Shown one piece after another: positions 26,864 through 37,120 of a stretch of 64,000 nt of DNA. The position numbers and the translations under genes were made by a program. Under the pieces are notes generated by a model. It was not told the DNA's origin. It made no database searches and was given only the letters and a program-made list of their open reading frames with translations. Within the stretch, counting starts at the first letter, position 1. Every line of letters begins with the position of its first letter. Source of the stretch: Nocardia iowensis (GTDB lineage: Bacteria; Actinomycetota; Actinomycetes; Mycobacteriales; Mycobacteriaceae). The stretch spans positions 7,812,001 to 7,876,000 of the forward strand of contig NZ_CP078145.1 of the NCBI RefSeq assembly GCF_019222765.1, read 5' to 3'.

Positions 26864-29800
26864 CGCGCGGCCGAGACTTCGGTCGCCGTGGTGAGATCCA
26901 CCGCGCCCTGGGCTTTTCCGTCCAGGGCGAGCAGCAGATCCGCGACGAATTGCAGGAGCACTACGTCGCGGACGCGTTCGGCGCCGACGCTGTCTTCGAC
27001 ACGCGGCAGTGGCAGCGAGATCACCCCGCTGGCGGCACGGTAGTTGGCGCTCGGGTAGATCCGCTTGAGCCGCATCTGCTTCGAGTCGGGCAGGTGCAGC
27101 GGCGAGACCTTGAGCGTCGTTCCGGTGACCGCGATTTCGGTGACCTCGTATTCGCGGGCCAGCAGCCGGAGTTTCGCGACCGAGACCAGCCTGCCCACCT
27201 CGACCGGCAGCGGCCCGTAGCGGTCGACGAGCTCCTCGACGACCGAGGCGAGGGCCGAATCCTCCTGGGCGGAGGCGAGTTTGCGGTACGCCTCGAGCCG
27301 CAGGCGGTCGCTGGCGATGTAGTCGGGCGGAATGTGCGCGTCGACCGGCAGGTCGATGCGGACCTCCTTGGGTTCCTCGGAGGTGATGGGCCTGCCGTCG
27401 GCGGCGGCGCGGTAGGCCTCGACGGCCTCGCCGACCAGGCGGACGTAGAGATCGAAGCCGACACCGGCGACATGGCCGGACTGTTCGGCGCCGAGAACGT
27501 TGCCCGCACCGCGGATTTCGAGGTCCTTCATGGCCACCGCCATGCCCGCGCCGAGGTCGGAGTTCTGGGCGATGGTGGCCAGCCGGTCGTAGGCGGTCTC
27601 GGTGAGCGGCTTCTCCGGCGGGTACAGGAAGTAGGCGTAGCCGCGTTCCCGGCTGCGGCCGACCCGGCCACGCAACTGGTGCAGCTGCGAAAGGCCAAGG
27701 GCATCAGCACGTTCCACGATCAGGGTGTTCGCGTTGGAGATGTCGAGGCCGGTCTCGATGATCGTGGTACAGACGAGCACGTCGAATTCCCGCTCCCAGA
27801 AGCCCTCCACGGTGGATTCGAGGGTGTCTTCGTTCATCTGACCGTGCGCCACGGCGACCCGCGCCTCGGGCACCAGATCGCGAATGCGCTTGGCGGCCTT
27901 TTCGATCGAGGACACCCGGTTGTGCACATAGAAGACCTGGCCGTCGCGCAGCAGTTCACGCCGGATGGCGGCGGTGACCTGCTTGTCGTTATAGGCGCCG
28001 ACGTAGGTGAGCACCGGATGCCGCTCCTCCGGCGGGGTGAGGATGGTCGACATCTCGCGGATGCCAGCCAGGCTCATCTCCAGGGTGCGCGGAATCGGCG
28101 TCGCCGACATGGTCAGCACGTCCACGTGGGTGCGCAGCGCCTTGATGTGTTCCTTGTGTTCGACGCCGAACCGCTGCTCCTCGTCGACCACGACCAGGCC
28201 CAGGTCCTTCCAGCGCACGCCGGTCTGCAGCAGCCGGTGGGTGCCGACCACGATGTCGACGCTGCCGTCGGCCATGCCCTCCAGCACCGCGCGGGCGTCG
28301 GCCGGGTCGGTGAATCGGGACAGGCCCTTCACGGTGATCGGGAAACCCGCGACGCGTTCGGTGAAGGTCTGCAGATGTTGTTGCGCCAGCAGGGTTGTCG
28401 GCACCAGCACGACGACCTGCTTACCGTCCTGCACCGCCTTGAACGCGGCGCGCACGGCGATCTCGGTCTTGCCGTAGCCCACGTCGCCACACACCACCCG
28501 GTCCATCGGGACGGGTTTCTCCATGTCCGACTTCACCTCGGCGATGGCGGTCATCTGGTCGACGGTCTCGGTGAACGCGAACGCGTCCTCCATCTCCTGC
28601 TGCCACGGGGTGTCCGGGCCGAAGGCGTGGCCGGGCGCCGCCTGGCGCGCGGCGTACAGCTGCACCAGCTCACCGGCGATCTCCCGAACCGCCTTGCGCG
28701 CCTTGCGTTTTGTATTGGCCCAGTCGGACCCGCCGAGCTTGGACAGGCTCGGCATCTCGCCACCGACGTAACGCGACAGCTGATCCAGCGACTCCATCGG
28801 CACGAACAGCCGGTCGCCGGGCTGGCCGCGCTTGCCTGGCGCGTATTCGATCACCAGGTATTCGCGACGCGCGCCGCCGATGGTGCGTTCGATCATCTCG
28901 ACGAAGCGCCCGATGCCGTGCTGGTCGTGCACCACCATGTCGCCCGCGTTCAACGCCAGCGGGTCCACCTGGTTGCGGCGCTTGGCGGGCAGCCGCTTGC
29001 CCTCGCCGGGCGCGGTGACCCGGTTGCCGGTGAGGTCGGATTCGGCGACGACCACCAGCCCGGCGTCATCGAACACCAGGCCGTCGTGCAGCGAACCGCA
29101 CAGCACGCCGACCACCCCGTTGCCCGGTTCGGCACCGGGTTCCAACAATCCGGCGGGCACCTCGGCGTCGGCGAGCCGTTCCAGAATGCGTTGCGCCGTA
29201 CCGTGTCCGGCAACGACGACCACGGCGCGGCCGCCGGTGGCCACGTGCGCGCGCAGCGAGGCGAAGATGGTCGCGACGAGTTCGTCGGAGCCGCGGGCGG
29301 TCGGCCCGGCCAGCACCGGAAGCACCACCTCGGACGGGGCGCCGGAGGTGAGCGGGCTCAGCGTCCACCAGGGCAGTTCGTGCTCGTCCGCGCTCGCGTG
29401 CACGACCGGCAGCGCCCGATAACCGGAGGCCGCCAGGTCGAGACCGTGCGCGCCGAGCGGCGCGGCGGCACCGAACGAGGCCGCGGTCCAGGACGCCTCC
29501 AGGAACTCCTCGCCGGTGCGCACCAGATCGGCGGCGCGGGTGCGGATCTTCTCCGGATCGCACAGCAGCACATGGGTGCCCTCGGGCAGCACCTCGGTCA
29601 GCAGCCGCAGCTCGCCGGGCTGCAGCACCGGAAGCAGCGCTTCCATGCCGTCGACCGGGACGCCATGGGACAGCTTTTCCAGCATTTCGACCAGCGCGGC
29701 GTCGGCCGCGTAGTCGACGGCGACCGCGGCGGCCCGCTCCCGCACGGCGGCGGTGAGCAGCAGTTCGCGACAGGGCGGCGCGATGACGGCATCGACCGAC

Positions 29801-30474
29801 ACCTCGGCCAGCGAGCGCTGATCGGCGACCGCGAACGGCCGCAGTTCGGTGACCTCGTCGCCCCAGAACTCCACCCGCACCGGATGATCGGCGGTCGGCG
29901 GGAACAGGTCGAGGATGCCGCCGCGCACCGCGAACTCACCGCGCTTGCCAACCATGTCGACCCGGGTGTAGGCGAATTCGACCAGGCGCGTGAGCAATTC
30001 GTCGAAATCGAGTTCGGCGCCGACGCGCAGCACGATCGGCTCGATATCGCCGAGACCACCAGCCATCGGCTGCATGAGCGAGCGCACGGTGGTCACCACG
30101 ACGCGCAGCGGTTCGGGAAAGGCCGGGTCTTCGGGGTGGGCCAGCCTGCGCAGCACCTCGAGCCGGCGCCCGACCGTGTCGGCGCCGGGCGACAACCGCT
30201 CGTGCGGCAGGGTTTCCCAGGACGGGAACTGCGCGACCGCGGGGCCGAGCATCTCCTCGAGCTCGACCGACAGATCGTCCGCCTCGCGACCGGTCGCGGT
30301 CACCACCACCAGCGGCCGCGTCGCGGCGATGGTCGCGGCCACGAACGGGCGCACCGCGGACGGCGCGACCAGCTCGATCGAGGTCTTGCCGACCAACTCG
30401 GCGACGGTCCGCAACGCGACATCGGCACCGGCTACCGCCGCGAGTCCCGCCAGCGGTGGACGATGGGTCGACAT
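26860..30474 (-). CDS. mfd: transcription-repair coupling factor Mfd
   Basis: A 1204-residue DNA translocase that removes RNA polymerase stalled at lesions and recruits UvrA. In order: UvrB-like N-terminal module ([28 protein letters not shown]); RNA polymerase-binding CarD-like domain ([17 protein letters not shown]); helicase motor with Walker [10 protein letters not shown], Walker [24 protein letters not shown], and motif [17 protein letters not shown]; then the C-terminal UvrA-mimicking region. ATG 30474 is chosen for its AGGAG six bases upstream. It is not interrupted. Confidence 0.97.
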   Translation of the reverse strand: MSTHRPPLAGLAAVAGADVALRTVAELVGKTSIELVAPSAVRPFVAATIAATRPLVVVTATGREADDLSVELEEMLGPAVAQFPSWETLPHERLSPGADTVGRRLEVLRRLAHPEDPAFPEPLRVVVTTVRSLMQPMAGGLGDIEPIVLRVGAELDFDELLTRLVEFAYTRVDMVGKRGEFAVRGGILDLFPPTADHPVRVEFWGDEVTELRPFAVADQRSLAEVSVDAVIAPPCRELLLTAAVRERAAAVAVDYAADAALVEMLEKLSHGVPVDGMEALLPVLQPGELRLLTEVLPEGTHVLLCDPEKIRTRAADLVRTGEEFLEASWTAASFGAAAPLGAHGLDLAASGYRALPVVHASADEHELPWWTLSPLTSGAPSEVVLPVLAGPTARGSDELVATIFASLRAHVATGGRAVVVVAGHGTAQRILERLADAEVPAGLLEPGAEPGNGVVGVLCGSLHDGLVFDDAGLVVVAESDLTGNRVTAPGEGKRLPAKRRNQVDPLALNAGDMVVHDQHGIGRFVEMIERTIGGARREYLVIEYAPGKRGQPGDRLFVPMESLDQLSRYVGGEMPSLSKLGGSDWANTKRKARKAVREIAGELVQLYAARQAAPGHAFGPDTPWQQEMEDAFAFTETVDQMTAIAEVKSDMEKPVPMDRVVCGDVGYGKTEIAVRAAFKAVQDGKQVVVLVPTTLLAQQHLQTFTERVAGFPITVKGLSRFTDPADARAVLEGMADGSVDIVVGTHRLLQTGVRWKDLGLVVVDEEQRFGVEHKEHIKALRTHVDVLTMSATPIPRTLEMSLAGIREMSTILTPPEERHPVLTYVGAYNDKQVTAAIRRELLRDGQVFYVHNRVSSIEKAAKRIRDLVPEARVAVAHGQMNEDTLESTVEGFWEREFDVLVCTTIIETGLDISNANTLIVERADALGLSQLHQLRGRVGRSRERGYAYFLYPPEKPLTETAYDRLATIAQNSDLGAGMAVAMKDLEIRGAGNVLGAEQSGHVAGVGFDLYVRLVGEAVEAYRAAADGRPITSEEPKEVRIDLPVDAHIPPDYIASDRLRLEAYRKLASAQEDSALASVVEELVDRYGPLPVEVGRLVSVAKLRLLAREYEVTEIAVTGTTLKVSPLHLPDSKQMRLKRIYPSANYRAASGVISLPLPRVEDSVGAERVRDVVLLQFVADLLLALDGKAQGAVDLTTATEVSAAR

Positions 30475-30555
30475 GACAACTCCTGAGCTCAAGCGGGTGT
30501 TTCGAGCGGCAGGGGCGAGTCTAGCCAGCGCCGGTGACACGTCGAGCCGGGGATG

Positions 30556-31204
30556 CTATGGGACGTAGCGGCGCAGCCGCCGGGCCGCGAACTCGCGGAA
30601 GTAGGCGAGCTTCTCGCTGGGGACGATCGAGGGAAGCAGGAAGTACCAGACGCGTTCCATCCGGGTCGCCATCTGATCGATCGACTCGGTGCCGACCGCG
30701 ATGATGTGCACGCCCGCGGTCATCTCCTGCAGCAGCATCCCGATCACCTCGGCGTCGAGCTCCGGCTGCAAATCGCCCTGGGCGATGGCCCTTTCGGAGA
30801 GAACGCGGTAAGTGTCGCCCCAGGTCTTGGCGATATTGTCGCCCTGGGCGCCGCGGTAGTCACCGATCTGGTGGGTGAGCTTGAGCATCGCGCCGACCAT
30901 CGGATCGTTCATCGATAGATCGGCCACGACGTAGGTGATGCCGATGCACGCCTCGAGCGCGGGCACCCGGGGATCGAAGAAACCCTGACACGAGCTGACC
31001 AGCCGCTCGTTGCCCTGGTCGACCACCGCACGCGCCAGCTCTTCTTTCGAGCCGAAGTGAAAGTACAAGGCGCCCTTTGGTCACATTGGACTGCGCGATG
31101 ATCTCGCTCAGACTCGCGTTCGCGTAACCCAAGCGCAGAAAGACATCGGCAGCGCCCGCAAGAACGGAGTCGCGGGTGATCTCCGCGCGCGCTTGCCTAG
31201 CCAT
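30556..31204 (-). pseudogene. TetR-family regulator, autoregulator (gamma-butyrolactone) receptor-like, split by a frameshift
   Basis: Reading from ATG 31204, the frame gives the TetR DNA-binding start MARQARAEITRDSVLAGAA and ends the helix-turn-helix at IIAQSNVTKG. It then continues in the wrong frame to 30860. The expected continuation ALYFHFGSKEELARAVVDQ and the whole ligand domain to TAG 30556 lie in another frame. One extra G in a G-run (C-run 31073-31075 on the plus strand: AAAGGGCGCC instead of AAAGGCGCC) explains it. HTH and C-terminal pattern (VTKGALYFHF, WYFLLPSIVP) resemble ScbR/ArpA-type receptors. True mutation or sequencing error cannot be told apart. Confidence 0.75.
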
Positions 31205-31386
31205 CAGATCCGCCTGTCATCCCAAAAACCAGCCATCCTGAAGTAGACCGACATCACGAAGTAGACCGACTTACCGCCCGAACAGCACCCAAAGGATGGG
31301 TGAACCGTACCACCAGGCGCGCGCCCGGCAGCCAATTCGAGCATTCGACCGGACCCACTTCGCAATTCACTGGTTAACAACCCGAG

Positions 31387-32040
31387 TCACTCCTCGATAC
31401 CGGCGGGCCACTCCGAGCTGAGTTGCGGGTCGGCCTCCAGATGACTCAGCCCGTTCCAGCACAGATTCACCAAGTGGACCGCGACAACCTCTTTCGAGGG
31501 CTTGCGCTCGTCCAGCCACCAGGTGGCCGCGGTCGCGACCTGCCCGACCAACGCCTGGGCGTAGAGGGTGGCCAGGCTGGTGTCGAAACCGCGACGCTCG
31601 AAATCCCCGGCGAGGATGTGCGCCACCTGGTTCACGGCCTCGTTGAGCAGGCTGGAGTAGCGGCCCTCGGCATTGCCCGTCGGCTGATCACGCACCAGGA
31701 TCCGGAAGCCGTCGGTGCGTTCCTCGATATAGGTCAGCAGCGCGAGCGCGACCTGTTCGAGCCGGACCCTGGACCGATTCTGGGTCAGCGACGAGACGAT
31801 CATGTCGAGCAGCATCGACATCTCGCGGTCGACCACGACCGCGTACAACCCCTCTTTGCCGCCGAAGTGTTCGTACACCACGGGTTTGGAGACTTGGGCG
31901 CGCTGCGCGATCTCCTCGATCGAGGTCGCGTCATATCCGCGTTCGGCGAACAGCGCGCGACCGATCTCGATCAGTTGCTGCCGCCGCTGGGTACCCGTCA
32001 TCCGCGGCCGGTGCACCCGGGGCGGTTCACTGGACGACAT
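31387..32040 (-). CDS. TetR/AcrR family transcriptional regulator
   Basis: A 217-residue TetR repressor. The helix-turn-helix is ATSIEEIAQRAQVSKPVVYEHFGGKEGLY near residues 40-70 (given here as a landmark: VSKPVVYEHFGGKEGLYAVV), and the C-terminal ligand domain carries YIEERTDGFRILVRD and AVHLVNLCWNGLSHLEADP. ATG 32040 is chosen because GGGAGGCGGG lies just upstream; the frame is open to 32070. A TetR gene also lies between glmU and mfd in mycobacteria (Rv1019). Ligand and targets unknown. Confidence 0.88.
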   Translation of the reverse strand: MSSSEPPRVHRPRMTGTQRRQQLIEIGRALFAERGYDATSIEEIAQRAQVSKPVVYEHFGGKEGLYAVVVDREMSMLLDMIVSSLTQNRSRVRLEQVALALLTYIEERTDGFRILVRDQPTGNAEGRYSSLLNEAVNQVAHILAGDFERRGFDTSLATLYAQALVGQVATAATWWLDERKPSKEVVAVHLVNLCWNGLSHLEADPQLSSEWPAGIEE

Positions 32041-32263
32041 CGCACCCGCCTCCCTTCGCCAAACGACCATCCGGTGCCATAACTGTTCCAGACAGCTCGG
32101 TCAAACGCCCCGTCAACCCCGGGCGCGCCCCCGATCTTCTCGCGCGACGGCACGCTCAACGCACCAACGACCGGCAAGAATCGCGGAGAGGCGGGCCAGT
32201 ATGCGAGGATCTTTCCCGTGCCGTGGCACAGCGGCGGGTGTTCCCGATCCGCCGATGTGACAA

Positions 32264-32334
32264 TCCGCCGTGGTGTAATGGCAGCACCTCTGATTTTGGT
32301 TCAGATAGTTCAGGTTCGAGTCCTGGCGGCGGAG
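32264..32334 (+). tRNA. tRNA-Gln(TTG)
   Basis: Folds as a complete 71-base cloverleaf: acceptor TCCGCCG pairs with CGGCGGA; D arm GTGT/GCAC; anticodon stem TCTGA/TCAGA around loop TTTTGGT, giving anticodon TTG; T arm TCAGG/CCTGG around TTCGAGT; discriminator G. No CCA is encoded. It lies 90 bases before glmU, as in mycobacteria. Confidence 0.95.
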
Positions 32335-32424
32335 CTCGGCAGCACGATGACTATCGTTGGCCCGCACATCTGCGCCCAGCACAGCAAGAGCCCCAGCACG
32401 ATGACAGGCAGCCGAGGGAGATCC

Positions 32425-33915
32425 ATGCCACAGCAGACCGCCGTCGTCGTTCTCGCAGCCGGTGCCGGGACGCGAATGCGGTCGAAGACCCCCAAGGTGC
32501 TGCATTCGCTGGCCGGTCGGAGCATGCTCGCGCACGCGCTGCATGCGGCGAACGAGATCGACCCCGCATACCTCATCACCGTGGTCGGGCATGACCGTGC
32601 GCAGGTCGGCGCCGCGGTCAACGCGGTCGCCACCGACCTCGGGCGCGAGATCACCCCGGCCATCCAGGAAGAACAGCTCGGCACCGGTCACGCGGTGCAG
32701 TGCGCACTCGCCGCACTGCCCGTCGGTTTCGAGGGCGATCTGCTGGTCACCTCCGCCGACGTGCCGCTGCTGGACGGGCACACGCTGTCCGCGCTGCTCG
32801 ACGAACATCGCAGCTACGCCGAACGTTCCGCGGTCACCGTGCTGACCTTCGTGCCCGACGACCCGAACGGCTACGGGCGCATCATCCGCGACGCCAACGG
32901 CCAGGTGGTCGAGATCGTCGAGCACGCCGACGCCACGCCGGAGCAGTCCGCGATCACCGAGGTCAACTCGGGTGTGTACGCCTTCGACGCGGCCGTGCTG
33001 CGCACCATGATCAGCCGGTTGTCCACCGCGAACGCGCAGCACGAGCTGTATCTGACGGACGTACTGCGGCTGGCGCACGAGGCCGGGCATCCGGTGCACG
33101 GCGCCCGCTTGGTCGACGCGGCCAAGGTCACCGGCGTCAATGACCGGGTGCAGCTGGCCAATGCCACCAGCAGGCTCAACCGCTACATCCTGGAACGGCA
33201 CATGCGCGCCGGTGTCACCATCATCGATCCCGCCTCGACCTGGGTGGACGCGAGTGTGCGGATCGGCCGCGACGCCGTGCTCCGCCCCGGCGTGCAACTG
33301 CTCGGCGACACCGTGATCGGCGAGGACGCCGAGATCGGGCCGGACAGCACGCTGACCGATGTGGTCGTCGGCGACGGTGCCCGGGTTGTCCGCACCCACG
33401 GCGAGGGCGCGATGATCGGCCCCGGCGCGGCCATCGGCCCGTTCAGTTACCTGCGTCCCGGCACCGTGGTCGGCAATTCCGGCAAGCTCGGCGCCTTCGT
33501 GGAAACCAAGAACGCCTCGATCGGCGCGCACTCCAAGGTGCCGCATCTGACCTACGTCGGCGACGCGACGATCGGCGAGCACAGCAACATCGGCGCTTCC
33601 AGTGTTTTCGTCAACTACGACGGAGTGACCAAGCATCACACCACTGTCGGCTCACACGTGCGAACGGGAAGCGACACGATGTTTGTCGCACCGGTAACGG
33701 TGGGTGACGGCGCGTATACGGCGGCGGGTACTGTACTGCGCAGAAGCGTTCCGCCCGGCGCACTCGCGGTATCCGGCGGGCCGCAGAAGAACATCGAGGG
33801 CTGGGTGCAACGGCACCGTCCCGGGACGGCCGCGGCGCGCGCGGCGGCAGAAGCCAACGCCGCCAAAGAGATGTCGGGTCAGGCAATCGAGCAAAAGGAT
33901 GGCAAACAGCAGTGA
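32425..33915 (+). CDS. glmU: bifunctional N-acetylglucosamine-1-phosphate uridyltransferase / glucosamine-1-phosphate acetyltransferase
   Basis: A 496-residue two-domain enzyme making UDP-GlcNAc for peptidoglycan and arabinogalactan linker. The N-terminal pyrophosphorylase shows [20 protein letters not shown] with the catalytic Arg/Lys, [10 protein letters not shown] and TSADVPLL. The C-terminal left-handed beta-helix has hexapeptide repeats ([39 protein letters not shown]). The low-complexity Ala/Lys tail is typical of actinobacteria. ATG 32425 follows GAGGGAG. The stop overlaps the prs GTG. Confidence 0.97.
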   Translation: MPQQTAVVVLAAGAGTRMRSKTPKVLHSLAGRSMLAHALHAANEIDPAYLITVVGHDRAQVGAAVNAVATDLGREITPAIQEEQLGTGHAVQCALAALPVGFEGDLLVTSADVPLLDGHTLSALLDEHRSYAERSAVTVLTFVPDDPNGYGRIIRDANGQVVEIVEHADATPEQSAITEVNSGVYAFDAAVLRTMISRLSTANAQHELYLTDVLRLAHEAGHPVHGARLVDAAKVTGVNDRVQLANATSRLNRYILERHMRAGVTIIDPASTWVDASVRIGRDAVLRPGVQLLGDTVIGEDAEIGPDSTLTDVVVGDGARVVRTHGEGAMIGPGAAIGPFSYLRPGTVVGNSGKLGAFVETKNASIGAHSKVPHLTYVGDATIGEHSNIGASSVFVNYDGVTKHHTTVGSHVRTGSDTMFVAPVTVGDGAYTAAGTVLRRSVPPGALAVSGGPQKNIEGWVQRHRPGTAAARAAAEANAAKEMSGQAIEQKDGKQQ

Positions 33916-34892
33916 CCGCGTCATGGATCGACAACCAGAAGAACCTGATGCTCTTCTCGGGACGCGCTCATCCTGAGCTGGCCGAGCAGGTCGCCAAGGA
34001 ACTCGACGTCCACGTCACGCCGCAGACCGCACGCGACTTCGCCAACGGTGAGATCTTCGTCCGCTTCGAGGAGTCGGTCCGCGGCTCCGACGCGTTCGTG
34101 CTGCAGAGCTTCCCGGCGCCGCTGAACCAATGGTTGATGGAACAGCTCATCATGATCGACGCGCTCAAGCGCGGTTCGGCCAAGCGGATCACCGCCGTGC
34201 TGCCGTTCTACCCCTACGCCCGCCAGGACAAGAAGCACCGCGGCCGCGAACCGATCTCGGCTCGCCTGGTCGCCGACCTGCTCAAGACCGCGGGCGCGGA
34301 CCGCATCATCACCGTCGACCTGCACACCGACCAGATCCAGGGCTTCTTCGACGGCCCCGTCGATCACATGCACGCGCAGCTGCAGCTCGCCGAGTACATC
34401 CGCAACAACTACACCCTCGACCACATCACCGTGGTCTCCCCCGACTCCGGCCGCGTGCGCGTCGCCGAGAAGTGGGCCGACTCGCTCGGCGGCTCGCCGC
34501 TGGCGTTCATCCACAAGACCCGCGACCCGCTGGTGCCCAACCAGATCAAGGCGAACCGCGTGGTCGGTGAGGTCGAGGGCCGCACCTGCATCCTGATCGA
34601 CGACATGATCGACACCGGTGGCACCATCGCGGGCGCGGTCAAGGTCCTCAAGGACGCGGGCGCCGGTGACGTGGTCATCGCCGCGACGCACGGCGTGCTG
34701 AGCGACCCCGCCGCGGAGCGGCTCGCCGCCTGCGGCGCCAAGGAGGTCGTGGTCACCAACACGCTGCCGATCACCGAAGAGAAGAAGTTCCCGCAGCTGA
34801 CGGTGCTGTCCATCGCCCCGCTGCTGGCCCGCACCATCCGCGAGGTCTTCGAGAACGGCTCGGTAACGGGCCTTTTCAACGGGAACGCTTAG
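33912..34892 (+). CDS. prs: ribose-phosphate diphosphokinase (PRPP synthetase)
   Basis: A 326-residue class I PRPP synthetase that makes phosphoribosyl pyrophosphate from ribose 5-phosphate and ATP. Landmarks: [30 protein letters not shown], the ATP-binding [16 protein letters not shown] region (here [16 protein letters not shown]), the [11 protein letters not shown] metal site and PRPP loop [14 protein letters not shown] 33912 overlaps the glmU stop (GTGA), as in the mycobacterial glmU-prsA order. It is followed by a strong terminator. Confidence 0.97.
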   Translation: MTASWIDNQKNLMLFSGRAHPELAEQVAKELDVHVTPQTARDFANGEIFVRFEESVRGSDAFVLQSFPAPLNQWLMEQLIMIDALKRGSAKRITAVLPFYPYARQDKKHRGREPISARLVADLLKTAGADRIITVDLHTDQIQGFFDGPVDHMHAQLQLAEYIRNNYTLDHITVVSPDSGRVRVAEKWADSLGGSPLAFIHKTRDPLVPNQIKANRVVGEVEGRTCILIDDMIDTGGTIAGAVKVLKDAGAGDVVIAATHGVLSDPAAERLAACGAKEVVVTNTLPITEEKKFPQLTVLSIAPLLARTIREVFENGSVTGLFNGNA

Positions 34893-34902
34893 CTTTCAGA
34901 CT

Positions 34903-34950
34903 GCGCAAATGGCGGTTCGGGCTTCGGTCCGGGCCGCCATTTCTTTGCGC
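34903..34950. terminator. strong two-part hairpin terminator after prs
   Basis: Inner stem AAATGGCGG (34907-34915) / CCGCCATTT (34934-34942), and an outer alternative GCGCAAA (34903-34909) / TTTGCGC (34944-34950). TTT runs flank the right side, giving an intrinsic terminator 10 bases past the prs stop. Confidence 0.85.
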
Positions 34951-34992
34951 TGGTTCCGTTAGCTGTGGCGATACGCGGGGATACTGAACAGT

Positions 34993-35253
34993 ATGGACCG
35001 TGAACCGTTGGACACAGATATGGGAGACGACGACCAAGCCGACGAGATCCGCGCCTATCAGCGCAATGTCGAGGATCCGCCGGATGACCTGCGGATTCGC
35101 TATCACGAGAACGAAGACGACGGCAGGCTTGGCATCGCGGACGAACTGGCCCAGGAGGCGACCCCGCGCGAGCAGCGCGCCGAGGAAGTAGCAGAGGACG
35201 AGCGGCCCGCCGAGGTGGCGGCCGTAGAAATCGTCGACGACTCGGATCTCTGA
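34993..35253 (+). CDS. small acidic protein, unknown function
   Basis: An 86-residue, very acidic and probably disordered protein: DTDMGDDDQADEIRAYQRN near the start, an RLGIADELAQEATPREQ block in the middle and an acidic end (EIVDDSDL). No signal peptide, membrane helix or catalytic motif. I do not recognise a family with certainty; short DUF5709-like acidic actinobacterial proteins share the flavour. ATG 34993 follows the prs terminator at 43 bases. Codon use looks coding (high GC at third positions). Confidence 0.6.
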   Translation: MDREPLDTDMGDDDQADEIRAYQRNVEDPPDDLRIRYHENEDDGRLGIADELAQEATPREQRAEEVAEDERPAEVAAVEIVDDSDL

Positions 35254-35425
35254 CCAGCGGCCCCGCGACGGACGCGCCGCCTTGCGCAATCGGCTATAAC
35301 GGCTCGTCCGGCGTGGTACGCATAACGGAGCAGCCGGACGCGGTCCGTCCTCCGACCACGCATTGTCGGAGCGAATGCGCCAGGGACGCAAACGGGCGCC
35401 GCCGGACGAGACGGAGGAGGGCGCG

Positions 35426-36430
35426 ATGAGCACGCCACAGGATCCGAAACCCACCGGTGGTGCGCCGGAGCCGGCGGACGCGGAGACCGGTGCACCGGCA
35501 CCGTCGTCATCGAGAGCGACCGGGGCGAGCGAGCCCGCGAAGTCCTCGCCCGACTCCGGCGCTGCGGCGTCGTCCGGAGAAACCGGAGCGGATGAGTCCG
35601 CGAAGACTCCGAGCGAAGACTCCGGTGCCGCGCCGTCGTTGTCGAAAGGCGTTGGTGCGGCGGAACCTTCGAGTCAGCCGTACACCGCACCGCCACCACC
35701 GGTCGGTGAATGGTGGCAGCCGACCGAGGCCCCCGCCGGACCGTTGGGTGGACAGCAGCAACCGTGGGGTACGGGGCCTGCCGGTCCATCCACCGGGCAA
35801 CCCGCATGGGGCGAAGGACCGGCGGGAGAGTCGAGCAGTCAGCCATCTCGGGGCTCGGGACCTGCTGGGCCGTCGATGAGCCAACCGTCTTCGGAGGGTG
35901 GTCCGGCCGGGCCATCGGGCAACCAGCCCACATGGGGTGCAGAACCTGCGGCACCGTCTGGTAGTCACCAGGCGTGGGGCGCGCCCCCTGATCAGCCGAC
36001 GAGCGGTCAACAGCAATGGGGAACGCCGCAGTACCCGCAGTATCCGGGCGGCGGCCAACCGGGTGCACCGGGAAGCCCGCCGCAGTATCCGCAAGGCGGC
36101 GTCTACAACTATCCGCCACCTGGTGGCTATGGCGAACAAGGTCCGACGCCACCCGGCTACGGCGAATACCCCCAGCAGTCCTATCAGCCGTACAGCACCG
36201 AACCGCAGCGGTCGGGCACCCAGGTGTTCTCGATCATCGGTTTCGTCTGCGCGGTGATCTCGGTGTTGTTCTGCCCCATCCTGTTCGGTCCTGCGGGGAT
36301 CGTCCTCGGCATCGTCGGCCACAATAAGGGCGAACCGCTGGGCAAGTGGGCCGCGATCACCTCGGGCGTCGGCATGATCATCGGCTTCCTGGTGGGGTTC
36401 CTCATCTTCAACGGAGACCTGAGAACGTAG
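35426..36430 (+). CDS. Pro/Gly/Gln-rich repeat protein with C-terminal DUF4190 membrane domain
   Basis: A 334-residue protein from ATG 35426 (GGAGGAGG upstream). The first 240 residues are low complexity: an Ala/Ser/Glu part, imperfect repeats built on QPxWGxxPAGPSG (several between about 105 and 200), then QYPQYPGGG/YPPPGGYGE repeats. The C-terminus has two hydrophobic helices flanking GHNKGEPLGKWA, the DUF4190 pattern (GPAGIVLGIVGHNKGE). The disordered tail faces the cytoplasm or surface; topology is not certain. Function unknown. Confidence 0.8.
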   Translation: MSTPQDPKPTGGAPEPADAETGAPAPSSSRATGASEPAKSSPDSGAAASSGETGADESAKTPSEDSGAAPSLSKGVGAAEPSSQPYTAPPPPVGEWWQPTEAPAGPLGGQQQPWGTGPAGPSTGQPAWGEGPAGESSSQPSRGSGPAGPSMSQPSSEGGPAGPSGNQPTWGAEPAAPSGSHQAWGAPPDQPTSGQQQWGTPQYPQYPGGGQPGAPGSPPQYPQGGVYNYPPPGGYGEQGPTPPGYGEYPQQSYQPYSTEPQRSGTQVFSIIGFVCAVISVLFCPILFGPAGIVLGIVGHNKGEPLGKWAAITSGVGMIIGFLVGFLIFNGDLRT

Positions 36431-36457
36431 ATTGCTCGGTATGAGCGAGGCACAGTC

Positions 36458-37120
36458 ATGACCGAGTTCAGCGGCTTTCCGCTGGCGGGGCTGGATTTCT
36501 ACGAGGATCTCGAGGCCGACAACTCCAAGGCGTTCTGGACGGCACACAAGGACGTGTACGAATCGGCGGTGAAGGCGCCGATGGTCGCCCTCACCGCCGA
36601 ATTGGAGCCGGATTTCGGTGCGGCCAAGATCTTCCGGCCGTATCGCGACGTGCGGTTTTCCAAGGACAAGACGCCGTACAAGGATCACCAGGGCGCGTAT
36701 GTGTCCGTTGCGCCGAGCACCGGCTGGTATGTGCAGGTCGGCGCGGCGGGACTGTACGTCGCTGGTGGTTTCTACGGCGGTTCGTCCGAGCAGATCGCCC
36801 AGCTGCGCGCCACCATCGATCACGATGTGCGCGGCCCGGAGCTGGCAGCGATTCTGGCGAAGCTGACCGAAGCGGGTTACACGATCGGCGGCGAAAAGCT
36901 CAAGACCAAGCCGAAGGGCTACGACGCCGACCATCCGCGGATCGACCTGCTCCGCCACAAGGCCCTGGTCTGCAACAAGGACTTCGGGGCACCGCCCTGG
37001 CTGGACAAACCACGAGCCGCCAAGGAGATCCGCACCGCCTGGGAGACGATGCGGCCCCTGGTCGACTGGCTCGCCGCAGTGGTGACCGGCGCGACTACCC
37101 GGTCGCCCTTGCTCGCCTAG
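36458..37120 (+). CDS. DUF2461 domain-containing protein (TIGR02453 family)
   Basis: A 220-residue protein of the DUF2461 family. It begins FSGFPLAGLDFYEDLEADNSKAFW (landmark FYEDLEADNSKAFW), then KIFRPYRDVRFSKDKTPYK, GWYVQVGAAGLYVAGGFY and the C-terminal LKTKPKGYDADHPRIDLLR. The family is widespread and has no established function. ATG 36458 has GAGG upstream. Its stop shares four bases with the converging egtD stop. Confidence 0.88.
   Translation: MTEFSGFPLAGLDFYEDLEADNSKAFWTAHKDVYESAVKAPMVALTAELEPDFGAAKIFRPYRDVRFSKDKTPYKDHQGAYVSVAPSTGWYVQVGAAGLYVAGGFYGGSSEQIAQLRATIDHDVRGPELAAILAKLTEAGYTIGGEKLKTKPKGYDADHPRIDLLRHKALVCNKDFGAPPWLDKPRAAKEIRTAWETMRPLVDWLAAVVTGATTRSPLLA

Noticed and set aside
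26800..30486. Very long open frame (over 1200 codons) on the plus strand opposite mfd
   Set aside because: Antisense shadow of a high-GC gene: composition is His/Asp/Gln/Arg-rich and has no recognisable domain, while the minus strand encodes complete Mfd.
31065..31085. Programmed frameshift in the TetR gene (AAAGGGC resembles a -1 slippery heptamer)
   Set aside because: The heptamer is out of phase and a +1, not -1, shift would be needed; a one-base insertion explains it better.
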